From: Thermoplasmata archaeon
GTDB lineage: Archaea; Thermoplasmatota; Thermoplasmata; Thermoplasmatales; Thermoplasmataceae
Direction: 5' to 3'
DNA length: 39,506 nucleotides
Assembly (NCBI GenBank): GCA_021818675.1
Contig: JAKATR010000069.1
Span: forward strand, 1 to 39,506
This document shows positions 33,082 to 39,506 of the stretch, in pieces. The first letter of the stretch is position 1; every line of letters begins with the position of its first letter. A program made the position numbers and the translations under genes. Under the pieces are notes generated by a model. That model was not told the DNA's origin and made no database searches. It saw nothing but the letters and a program-made list of their open reading frames with translations.

Positions 33082-33111
33082 GAGCCTTTACTTATTTACC
33101 ATAAGCGGCTC
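33082..33111 (+). promoter_or_regulatory. Leader hairpin upstream of the L41e start
   Basis: The outer arms GAGCC (33082-33086) and GGCTC (33107-33111) and the inner arms CTTAT (33091-33095) and ATAAG (33101-33105) pair, with a TTACC loop. The hairpin ends six bases before the GGGGTGA ribosome site. It is placed to regulate L41e translation, for example by the protein itself, but this is inference. Confidence 0.4.
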
Positions 33112-33128
33112 CCAATTGGGGTGAAACA

Positions 33129-33236
33129 TTGAAAAGAAGTTCAAGGGACTGGAAAAAACGCGGAAACATGCGATGGAAGTGGAGAAAGAAGAGAATCCGA
33201 AGGCTGAAAAAGCAGAGAAAGGCTAACAGGACGTAA
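33129..33236 (+). CDS. rpl41e: Ribosomal protein L41e
   Basis: A 35-residue, extremely basic peptide ([18 protein letters not shown] near the start, then [17 protein letters not shown]) with the W/K/R pattern of archaeal/eukaryotic L41e, a single helix at the subunit bridge of the ribosome. The start is TTG 33129 with GGTGA five bases before it (33119-33123). Because it is so short it is easily missed. Its TAA (33234-33236) abuts the first base of tRNA-Trp with no spacer, so mRNA and pre-tRNA are presumably one transcript cut by RNase P. Confidence 0.88.
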   Translation: MKRSSRDWKKRGNMRWKWRKKRIRRLKKQRKANRT

Positions 33237-33376
33237 GGGAGCATGGGGTAGTCAGGCATCCTATCGGGCTCCAGTCAGGGTATGTTTAGCAACGGGTCAT
33301 CTGATTCATGATGAGTGACTGGAACTAAGAACCGGGAAGAGACCCGCAGATCTGGGTTCAAATCCCAGTGCTCCCA
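33237..33376 (+). tRNA. tRNA-Trp (CCA) with a 67-nt intron
   Basis: Exon 1 is 33237-33274 and exon 2 is 33342-33376; acceptor arms GGGAGCA/TGCTCCC and T arm CTGGG-TTCAAAT-CCCAG pair, discriminator A. The anticodon loop is C-T-CCA-G before the break and A after it, so the intron (33275-33341) sits at the canonical 37/38 position and CCA reads Trp. The anticodon stem has four good pairs, with a T27/C43 mismatch at its base. The encoded CCA is absent. Archaeal tRNA-Trp introns of this kind are known to house C/D guide RNAs. Confidence 0.92.
33275..33341 (+). ncRNA. tRNA-Trp intron with C/D-box guide-like elements
   Basis: The intron has CTGA (33301-33304, D'-like) and ATGATGA (33308-33314, C'-like) three bases apart, the normal internal pair. 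Upstream of CTGA, the run GGGT plus flanking C makes six Watson-Crick pairs with G/A38-C39-C40-C41-G42; the fifth base upstream of CTGA faces C39, the residue methylated in the Haloferax tRNA-Trp system. After the ATGATGA, TGACTGGA (33316-33323) pairs for 8 bp with TCCAGTCA spanning anticodon C34 and the exon-intron joint. The final D box is only CTAA and a clear terminal C box is missing. Confidence 0.6.
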
Positions 33377-34250
33377 CTACCGACGAATGCTTTATAGTAA
33401 CCAGTTCAACATCATATTTTTGCCTCATATTACTACCTCCGCCGCGATTCGAAAAAATCCGGGCTCCCGCATGGAGGAGTAAACCTCGTAAATCTCCGCC
33501 TGGACGTCACTTGAAATTAAATGCGTGTAAAGTGGAATGATCTCAATGTAACAGTTGAAGAAGGCATACATGTATTGTTATCGATAACCTGCATTAGCGT
33601 GCAGGTCGGTGCTGTGAAGTATAATTCTATTCCGAAGACAAGAGAACTGTGATCAGAACTTATCAAGGCCCCTAAAAGTAACTATCCCAAATGTTATTCC
33701 AAACCGGGAAATAACCATAGCCAAAAGAAAAAATTAGACTGGAGCACCATTCTCGATGAGTTATTTCGATTAATTTTCATGAAAATTCCGTTGAATGCTG
33801 TGAACGCGCCCTTCGTAGAGTCAATGTTATCCTTCCTGAAATCTGATTAATGCATGCACTGCACTTTTGTTGGCTACTCCACAAGTTCCGGAGAACTATA
33901 ATGGTGCATTAAGAACTCTGGATACAGGTAGTATGTATGAGTAAAACCTCCCTATAATACACCACGTGTAAATACGGAGTCTGGAAAACCTTTATGGAAC
34001 CTGCTCGTTGCCCATATGAATATGAGAAACCATCCCTTAATATCAAAGACTCCAAGTAAGGCAATAAAACTTGTTAATGAGCAAGGATAAATATGATCTC
34101 ATTGATGTTCGTATTTAGGGAAAGTCCATTATTTATATAAGGAGTGAAAAAATGTATGAGAAGAGAGAAAAGGGAAAACACTTAAGTTGTGGAAAAAGAA
34201 TAAAATCGTCTATATATTTACTCCCATTCTTAACTGATGGGATAAATTCC
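33377..34250 (+). pseudogene. Gene-poor stretch with transposase-like debris
   Basis: About 870 bp with no intact gene. A perfect hairpin ACCTGCA-TTAGCG-TGCAGGT is at 33587-33606. The plus strand has two same-frame runs separated by several stops: 33653-33850 (ends DWSTILDELFRLIF...ESMLSFLKSD) and 33968-34090 (LWNLLVAHMNMRNHPLISKTPSKAIKLVNEQG). The second looks like the C-terminus of a DDE transposase (NHPxxxKTPxxA). Likely an eroded element beside tRNA-Trp, but family is not fixed. Confidence 0.35.
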
Positions 34251-34261
34251 GAGGAGGTTAC

Positions 34262-34651
34262 ATGAAAAACAACAGAGAAGAAGTTTTGAAAACAGATAAA
34301 AGGTTGAAAATTGCCATTTCAATATCATTGATTTCTACAATAATTATTTCAGCGGTAACTTTAGATCATTTAAATAAATCTGGATATATTACTTCCTCCA
34401 CCGATTTTGTTACATTCTTTTTATTTTACATCAGTTTGATTTTACTTATAATACCTCTAACAGTCATTATTATTTCTAATAAGAAAATGGTTTACTTACT
34501 AGTTGTATTGCAAAGTATTGGCTTTTTATGGTTTGGCTTTTTTTTCGAAGAAACCGCGCTGTTGTTTATATCTTGGGCAATAAATTTTTCTGTGATTGGA
34601 TACTCTTTCAAAAAATTTGAATTAACATCTGTATTTCCCAGTAACTACTGA
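34262..34651 (+). CDS. Small four-helix membrane protein, unknown (129 aa)
   Basis: A 129-residue protein with a charged N-terminus (MKNNREEVLKTDKRLK) and four hydrophobic segments (AISISLISTIIISAVTL, FFLFYISLILLIIPLTVIIIS, VYLLVVLQSIGFLWFGFFF, ALLFISWAINFSVIGY). A GGAGGT site three bases before the ATG (34253-34258) and a TATA-like CTATATATTTA at 34210-34220 support expression. Its DNA is more AT-rich than neighbours, suggesting foreign origin. No family recognised. Confidence 0.6.
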   Translation: MKNNREEVLKTDKRLKIAISISLISTIIISAVTLDHLNKSGYITSSTDFVTFFLFYISLILLIIPLTVIIISNKKMVYLLVVLQSIGFLWFGFFFEETALLFISWAINFSVIGYSFKKFELTSVFPSNY

Positions 34652-34978
34652 TATTTCCAATGCATTCTCCGGTGCAGTAGAAGGGCTTCACATGACACAT
34701 GTGTGTTCTTTAAGAGCATTCCGGTGCACTGCACCGTGGGGCATCATTTGCTTATTTGAGTTGTCTCTCAAGGAACTTGTATAATATTTTTAGCCAGTTC
34801 TGATTCCAAAGGATGCGAAAACATCCACAATTTTTCAAGGTATGACAATTAGAGAAAGCTCTTTTCAACCACCTCACACCGTGCCTTTTACCCAAAGCAA
34901 GCGTCGTTTTACTTCTGGCATAAGGTGGTAAATTACCGGATCGAATCGGAATTCAAAATAAATGAAAAGTTTATTATA
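34652..34978. other. Intergenic stretch with palindromic repeats
   Basis: About 330 bp with no gene. A near-perfect 15-bp palindrome CGGTGCACTGCACCG is at 34722-34736, preceded by GCATTC. A related half-copy GCATTCTCCGGTGCAGT is at 34662-34678, and a perfect palindrome ACACATGTGT lies between them at 34695-34704. These could be regulator-binding sites or fossils of a mobile end. Confidence 0.45.
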
Positions 34979-35003
34979 TGTGTTATACTTAATCTATAAC
35001 ACA
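34979..35003 (+). promoter_or_regulatory. Operator of the GntR gene: 9-7-9 inverted repeat
   Basis: Arms TGTGTTATA (34979-34987) and TATAACACA (34995-35003) are perfect complements around the 7-base spacer CTTAATC. The dyad overlaps the TATA region and ends nine bases before ATG 35013, so a bound regulator would block transcription. The downstream gene is a GntR-family protein, which suggests autorepression. Confidence 0.7.
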
Positions 35004-35012
35004 GGTATATCC

Positions 35013-35489
35013 ATGTCAGAATTTGTAAAAAAAGACCTAATGGCCCAAATAGAAAGAAACAAAGGTGCAAAAAGAATGTCCAAAGAAAAGGATGGCTTTG
35101 CCATAACTATAGACCTGACTTCATCTGAACCGATTTACAGGCAGATTATGAACAATATAATTAATAATATTGCGGGCGGTATACTGGAGGAGAACGATAA
35201 ATTGCCATCTTCCCGTGAACTCTCAACAATCCTTGGTATCAACTACCATACAGTTAACAAAGCATACAGTTATCTTGAACAGGAAAAATATATATATATG
35301 GATAGAAGAAAGAGAGTTCTTGTAGGCCGGATTGCAAGTAAGAGTGATAACGAGCTAGATGTTGTTTGGGAAACTCAGATGAGAAACCTTCTTTCCGAGT
35401 CCATTTCCAAGGGTTATTCCCCAATCCAAATAAAGAATAAGATAGATCAAATTTTAGATGACATACTTGGAAAGAGGGGATTCAATTGA
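35013..35489 (+). CDS. GntR-family (YtrA-like) transcription regulator
   Basis: About 158 residues starting MSEFVKKDLM. After a polar N-terminus, residues around 33-100 form the GntR winged helix: EPIYRQIMNNIINNIAGGILEENDKLPSSRELSTILGINYHTVNKAYSYLEQEKYIYMDRRKRVLV (LPSSRELSxxLGxNxxTVxKAY is diagnostic). The C-terminal portion is short and helical, as in YtrA-type members without a ligand domain. ATG 35013 is chosen because the operator/TATA lies 9-34 nt before it; the frame also opens at ATG 34962. It overlaps the next gene by four bases (TTGA), so the membrane protein is its probable target. Confidence 0.9.
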   Translation: MSEFVKKDLMAQIERNKGAKRMSKEKDGFAITIDLTSSEPIYRQIMNNIINNIAGGILEENDKLPSSRELSTILGINYHTVNKAYSYLEQEKYIYMDRRKRVLVGRIASKSDNELDVVWETQMRNLLSESISKGYSPIQIKNKIDQILDDILGKRGFN

Positions 35490-36577
35490 TTTCACTATTG
35501 ATTTTGTTTGGCGTCCTTCCAGTTATACTGTTCATTGGTATAATATTCGGGCTTATTCCCTATTTCACGAGACCTGACCTGATCTTCGGTCTAAGGGTGC
35601 CGGATTACGAATCCCTTGAACCCGTTATAAGTAAAATGAAGAAAGAGAATCTTGCGTATGATCTGACAATTTCCATCTTCTTAGCTATATTGTTTTTTGT
35701 TCTTTATTCATATACTCAGCTAATACTCATCGAACTTTTACCAATGTTAGAAATATTTTCGATGATTGGTGTATATTTCTCTTTTAGGTCAAAGACACGG
35801 AAATTGAAAGGTAATACCTTTTCCTCTGAACAACAGAGAAAAATATCAACTTTCGTTCCTATGAAGTCAACAAATATCAATTCAGTTTGGTATCTGATTC
35901 CATGGATAGAACTGATAATTTTCATAATAATTGGTGCAATATATTATCCTAATATCCCAACCACCTTCGCTACCCATTACGGAACCAATGGAAAGCCTAA
36001 TGCTTACGCCACAAAATCTATATTTTCAGTTTTTACACTATTAATTTTCATAGCAATTCCTATAACAGCCTTGTTTGACATTATAATTTTTGCAATCAGG
36101 AAGGTCAGGTCAAACCCAAATTTCTCTAACTCCAAAAAGGGCGTCCTGCAGCTGAAAGGTTTTAATTCAAGGCTTATTTTACTAACTATTGCTGTTAACA
36201 TTATCATCATCTTTACGATGTTTGTGGGTTCTCTCTTAATTTGGGGAATTATTCCAGACGCCTATTCTTTTGTCGTGATTCTTCCTCCCTTACTGATCTT
36301 CCCTCTAGTTCTCGTATTTTCAGCAAAAATTGGACAGGGAGGTTGGAAACTATATCCCAATGTTAAGGATGAAAATGATAGAGAGACAGTAAAAAGTGAT
36401 GACAGTGAGTGGGCAGGCGGTATTGTTTATCACAATAAAAAAGACAATTCAATTTTTGTACCCAAGAGGTATGGTGTTGGGTATACACTCAACTTTGGAA
36501 ACAAATGGAGTTTCGTTATCCTGGGGCTCATTATCGCGTTGCCCATATTGGTGATTATTTTTACAATTATGAGGTGA
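35486..36577 (+). CDS. Membrane protein with DUF1648- and DUF5808-like regions
   Basis: A 363-residue integral membrane protein with about seven to eight hydrophobic segments. The central segment TTFATHYGTNGKPNAYATKS after a helix matches the DUF1648 signature (PxxxxxHxxxxGxPD/NxY). Near the C-terminus, EWAGGIVYHNKKDNSIFVPKRYGVGYTLNFGN resembles the DUF5808 pattern. Such proteins, in Bacillus-type genomes, pair with YtrA-like GntR regulators. Start TTG 35486 overlaps the GntR stop. The biochemical role is unknown; immunity or sensing of a membrane-active peptide is a possibility by analogy with SdpI. Confidence 0.75.
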   Translation: MISLLILFGVLPVILFIGIIFGLIPYFTRPDLIFGLRVPDYESLEPVISKMKKENLAYDLTISIFLAILFFVLYSYTQLILIELLPMLEIFSMIGVYFSFRSKTRKLKGNTFSSEQQRKISTFVPMKSTNINSVWYLIPWIELIIFIIIGAIYYPNIPTTFATHYGTNGKPNAYATKSIFSVFTLLIFIAIPITALFDIIIFAIRKVRSNPNFSNSKKGVLQLKGFNSRLILLTIAVNIIIIFTMFVGSLLIWGIIPDAYSFVVILPPLLIFPLVLVFSAKIGQGGWKLYPNVKDENDRETVKSDDSEWAGGIVYHNKKDNSIFVPKRYGVGYTLNFGNKWSFVILGLIIALPILVIIFTIMR

Positions 36578-36809
36578 ACACAATTACTTAAATAAATTCA
36601 TTTTCCACTCATTTAATAAGAGACCGGAATTAAAATGTTTAGAATTATCGCGCAGATGGTTGTAGAAAGTGAATATTTTCAATGAGAAATAAGTGTTTCC
36701 GCCTATCTTCACACGATGAAACCAGAAAAAAGCAATCTGTAAAAGATGTTGATTTAGATATATTGAGTTATTTTCAGAATATATTTATCTGAATATTCGA
36801 TGTGACTAA
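36578..36809. other. Intergenic stretch before the acetyltransferase gene
   Basis: About 230 bp with no gene visible. A TATA-like GAATATATTTATCTG around 36777-36791 lies about 25 nt before ATG 36810. Confidence 0.4.
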
Positions 36810-37277
36810 ATGATAGAACTTGTTCCAATGAATGAGAAGGATTTTCAGAGTTATTTAGAATTTTCAGTGAAGAATTATGCAGAAGAGAAAGTAAAATCCG
36901 GAAACTGGCCACAGGAAGGTTCATTTGAAAGATCTGAAAAGGAGTTCAAAAAACTGCTTCCCAATGGACTTAAAACTGCTGATAATTATCTCTTCTCCGC
37001 TATGGACAGCAAAACCAATGTTGGTATGATATGGATCGCAAAAAGAAAAGATGATGGAATAAATGATATCATCTGGATTTATGATATTGTGGTTGAGCAT
37101 GAAGAGAGAGGGAAAGGCCATGGTTACGAAATAATGAAAGCGCTTGAAACAAAAACGAAAGAATTTTCCCTGTCAACAATCAAGTTACACGTTTTTGGGC
37201 ATAATGCCCCGGCGATTTCGCTTTATAGAAAACTTGGATATTCCATAACGAATATGATAATGGAAAAGACTCTCTGA
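36810..37277 (+). CDS. GNAT-family N-acetyltransferase
   Basis: A 155-residue acetyl-CoA dependent acetyltransferase. IWIYDIVVEHEERGKGHGYEIMKALE contains the R/Q-x-x-G-x-G/A pyrophosphate loop (ERGKGHG), and ISLYRKLGYS near the end is the second conserved GNAT segment. The acceptor is unknown. ATG 36810 likely starts a leaderless transcript. It is a single gene, not obviously coupled to the slipin downstream. Confidence 0.88.
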   Translation: MIELVPMNEKDFQSYLEFSVKNYAEEKVKSGNWPQEGSFERSEKEFKKLLPNGLKTADNYLFSAMDSKTNVGMIWIAKRKDDGINDIIWIYDIVVEHEERGKGHGYEIMKALETKTKEFSLSTIKLHVFGHNAPAISLYRKLGYSITNMIMEKTL

Positions 37278-37374
37278 TTTGATGAAATGTGATCAGGTAA
37301 ACAAAAAATAGTTCCCCTCTGATTGGTGGGATTTTCAAGTAACCCTTTAATATTGTGGTGAGATATACATATGT

Positions 37375-38241
37375 ATGAGCGGACTAGAAATATTTCTGAT
37401 ATTCATTGTGATAATTGTGATCCTGATTCTGCTATCGGGGCTTCACATATTAAAGGAATGGGAAAGGGCACCGGTTTTGACATTGGGAAGATTCAGCGGA
37501 ATCAAAGGGCCGGGAATAATTTATGTGACCCCGATAATCAGTAAAATACCTGTTGTGATATCCACGAGGATACAGGCTGTGGCCTTCAAAACAGAAGCAA
37601 CATTTACAAAGGATAATGTCCCTATCAATGCTGATTCAGTTATGTATTATCAGGTCATAGACCCCCAGAAGGCTGTCCTGAACATTGAAAATTTTGCAGG
37701 TTCAACCAGTTTATCAGCACAGACAACACTCAGAGAAGTGCTTGGAAAATATGCTTTTGATGAGATCCTTTCAGAAAGAGAGAAGATAGGAGAGAGTGCA
37801 AGGGAAATTATTGATGAGAAGACCGAACACTGGGGAGTAAAAGTTTCTGCAGTGGAAATAAGGGATGTTATTGTTCCACAGGCTTTACAGGAGGCAATGT
37901 CCAGACAGGCTTCTGCAGAGAGGGAAAGAAGATCCAGAGTAACGCTTGCATTGGCTGAAGTCGAGGCGGCCCAGAAAATGGTTGAGGCAGCTCAGCAATA
38001 TACAAATGATCCGACCGCACTTCAGTTAAGATGGATGAACATACTTTATGAAATTGGTCTTGAAGGAAAAGGGACCCTGATGATGATGCCCATGAATGTC
38101 ATTACTGCAGGAGTTACAGGACCTCAAATGCTTGGCTTATCAGAATTTGCAATGAATCAGGCGCAGGGAAAATCACAGAACCCCAGAGCAAATGTCAGCA
38201 GGAGCAGTTCTTCTCAGGATACAGGGAATAGCACATCCTGA
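37375..38241 (+). CDS. Slipin / stomatin-like SPFH-domain membrane protein
   Basis: A 288-residue protein with an N-terminal hydrophobic helix (IFLIFIVIIVILILLSGLHIL), then the SPFH/Band 7 domain (WERAPVLTLGRFSGIKGPGIIYVTPII..., RIQAVAFKTEATFTKDNVPINADSVMYYQVIDPQKAVLNIENF, ...REVLGKYAFDEILSEREKI) and a coiled-coil region (SAERERRSRVTLALAEVEAAQKMVEAAQQY). The C-terminal tail is Ser/Asn-rich. Slipins scaffold membrane microdomains and usually neighbour an NfeD gene, which is not seen here. Its 3' end overlaps the convergent rsmA gene by 47 bp. Confidence 0.9.
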   Translation: MSGLEIFLIFIVIIVILILLSGLHILKEWERAPVLTLGRFSGIKGPGIIYVTPIISKIPVVISTRIQAVAFKTEATFTKDNVPINADSVMYYQVIDPQKAVLNIENFAGSTSLSAQTTLREVLGKYAFDEILSEREKIGESAREIIDEKTEHWGVKVSAVEIRDVIVPQALQEAMSRQASAERERRSRVTLALAEVEAAQKMVEAAQQYTNDPTALQLRWMNILYEIGLEGKGTLMMMPMNVITAGVTGPQMLGLSEFAMNQAQGKSQNPRANVSRSSSSQDTGNSTS

Positions 38242-38953
38242 TAATTTCATCTGGAGTTAACTCTTCAATCCTTTTTTGGGAGAATTCAAAATCATTTTTC
38301 CCAATTACCGATGATATTTTTTTTCTCCTCTGTGAAAACATTTTTTTTGTGACTTCGCTCACTGTTTCGTAGTCAATACCATAATCCCATGGTCTTGGAA
38401 CCAGTGATACTATAACTGAATCCACCTTTGGAATTGGTGAAAAATTTTTTCTGGAAATTTTTCTTTCGAGTTTGCAATCAAAACTTAGAGACGCCATTAC
38501 CGATAAACGGGAGTAAGATTCTGAACCCTGTTTGGCACACAACCTTTCTCCGAATTCTTCCTGTACCATGAGGATTGCCTTTCTGAAAGACATTGTTCGA
38601 AGTTTTTCAATAATTGGTGACGATATTTGATATGGAACATTTCCAGCAATATAATCTGCGGATTTCTGTTCTGATTTTAAAAAATCTTCTTTTATTATCT
38701 TCAGCTTTCCATCCCTTACTTCATCTGCAAAATGATATTCAAGTTCATCAACGAATCTATGATCTGATTCTATGGCAATTACATTATAATCGTTCTGAAG
38801 AAGTTCAGCGGTAAGCATTCCATGACCAGGCCCGATTTCAATGACAGATGATCCAGCAATCCCATTGATTAAGGATACTTCAAATGATGCTATGTTTCTA
38901 TTTTTGAGAAAAACCTGCCCGTACTTCTTTGAAAATCCCTGGTTCTGGCTCAT
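38195..38953 (-). CDS. rsmA: 16S rRNA dimethyladenosine transferase (KsgA/RsmA)
   Basis: A 252-residue class I methyltransferase that dimethylates two adenosines near the 16S rRNA 3' end. Motif I VIEIGPGHGMLTAELL, the acidic IAIESDHRF turn, KEDFL and the NVPYQ motif IV (residues 116-120) are all present; the C-terminal region ends IRMCYSLYPEKNCSC. It overlaps DUF655 by 4 bp (ATGA) and continues the archaeal DUF655-ksgA order. The 47-bp overlap with the slipin gene affects only the C-termini. Confidence 0.95.
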   Translation of the reverse strand: MSQNQGFSKKYGQVFLKNRNIASFEVSLINGIAGSSVIEIGPGHGMLTAELLQNDYNVIAIESDHRFVDELEYHFADEVRDGKLKIIKEDFLKSEQKSADYIAGNVPYQISSPIIEKLRTMSFRKAILMVQEEFGERLCAKQGSESYSRLSVMASLSFDCKLERKISRKNFSPIPKVDSVIVSLVPRPWDYGIDYETVSEVTKKMFSQRRKKISSVIGKNDFEFSQKRIEELTPDEIIRMCYSLYPEKNCSC

Positions 38954-39498
38954 CTGGCCACGAATATTTTATATTTTTCGTTCCTCTCTTCAAGTTCCTG
39001 AACGACTCTTCCTGCAATCATTTTTGCAGGGTTGTGAATTGTTTTTACTCTCTCGGTAAGGTCTGTAAAAGATTCAAAAGGCTTTTTCTTCCTCTCATCA
39101 AGAATATTCCACATACTCTTGTTTCCAAGACCTGGAAGTAGCTCAAGACTGTGGAGCCTTGTATTGATTGAATCAGCAGTGTTAAAGAATTTTATGTATC
39201 TCTTTTCGTCCTGTTTTACCGCTGCCTCAATGACATATGGAAGTTCATTTTGGGCCGCATTTGTAAGCTCGGAATAGGATATTCTCCTTCGAACGGAAAT
39301 GATCTTGTCCCTCTTCCCCTGATCCTTTCCGATGTAGACTTTCTCCCCAACCGCTATGACGACATTATTCTTTGGGATAAGTTCAAGGAGTTTAAATTCG
39401 GTTTCACCCATGGCAAGAACCAGCGGCTCCTTCCTGTAGTTTCGATCTTCCGATCTCCCCTGAGGCAGGTAATCCAGAACAATTGCAAATTCTTCCAT
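38950..39498 (-). CDS. DUF655 family RNA-binding-like protein (COG1491)
   Basis: A 182-residue protein with an N-terminal OB/RNA-binding-like half (FAIVLDYLPQGR...LVLAMGETEFKLLELIP) and a C-terminal helix-hairpin-helix region (LELLPGLGNKSMWNILDERKKKPFESFTDLTERV). This is the archaeal DUF655 family, usually in a L21e-rpoF-DUF655-ksgA cluster and presumed to help ribosome work. Overlap with rsmA is 4 bp. The upstream partners lie beyond the window's end. Confidence 0.88.
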   Translation of the reverse strand: MEEFAIVLDYLPQGRSEDRNYRKEPLVLAMGETEFKLLELIPKNNVVIAVGEKVYIGKDQGKRDKIISVRRRISYSELTNAAQNELPYVIEAAVKQDEKRYIKFFNTADSINTRLHSLELLPGLGNKSMWNILDERKKKPFESFTDLTERVKTIHNPAKMIAGRVVQELEERNEKYKIFVAR

Positions 39499-39506
39499 AA
39501 GTGTTA

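Noticed and set aside
1-39506. CRISPR arrays, replication origin, or rRNA genes
   Set aside because: No regularly spaced repeats, no orc/cdc6 gene, and no rRNA-like stretch seen.

Overview
The window looks like a chromosome segment of a Thermoplasmatales-type archaeon (Thermoplasma, Ferroplasma or Cuniculiplasma relative); the genus cannot be fixed by eye. Support: archaeal Lhr-type helicase, aTrm56, a GINS protein, ribosomal protein L41e, an archaeal RNase P RNA, a tRNA-Trp with an anticodon-loop intron, DUF655 next to RsmA, and a peptide-eater's metabolism (acyl-CoA mutase, four-gene succinate dehydrogenase, transsulfuration). DNA is AT-rich. Many genes have a TATA box about 25-30 nt before the start codon (leaderless), others have GGAGG/GGTGA sites, and TTG starts that overlap the previous stop (TTGA) recur.

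Layout. 1-4.0 kb: tRNA-Ser directly abutting a small gene, a 20-residue acidic microprotein gene, an Lhr-like helicase and a Toprim protein. 4.0-7.1 kb (minus): pncB-pncA-cysS, overlapping. 7.2-9.7 kb: methyltransferase and a two-gene ABC exporter. 9.8-14.1 kb (minus): membrane proteins, an MFS carrier, tRNA-Met and tRNA-Asn, aTrm56 fused to an HD domain, a winged-helix regulator, a GtrA protein. 14.5-17.9 kb: sdhABCD-like operon. 17.9-20.1 kb (minus): cystathionine gamma-lyase/synthase and cystathionine beta-synthase/cysteine synthase. 20.2-21.4 kb: MscS channel and a small protein. 21.5-24.6 kb (minus): a B12-dependent acyl-CoA mutase large subunit, B12 subunit and MeaB GTPase; active-site residues fit isobutyryl-CoA mutase rather than methylmalonyl-CoA mutase. 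24.6-26.0 kb: glycosyltransferase, small Cys/His protein and rnpB.

26.27-29.18 kb is a mobile patch: a decayed IS3-like element (frameshifted orfB) 8 bp from an intact IS66-like element. An apparently 5'-truncated gene and a heavily sequon-decorated surface protein follow. 32.1-33.4 kb holds GINS (minus) and an L41e gene whose stop codon touches tRNA-Trp; the tRNA intron carries C/D-box-like elements and antisense stretches to the tRNA itself. 33.4-35.0 kb is gene-poor with transposase-like debris, a small membrane protein and palindromes. A GntR regulator with a near-ideal operator is coupled to a DUF1648/DUF5808-type membrane protein. The right end has an acetyltransferase, a slipin, and the DUF655-rsmA pair.

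Most novel-looking items: the zero-gap mRNA/tRNA junctions (two cases), the acidic microprotein, the isobutyryl-CoA-mutase-like active site, the tRNA-Trp intron guide, and the GntR operator/membrane-protein unit. All assignments are from reading motifs; no database search was run.
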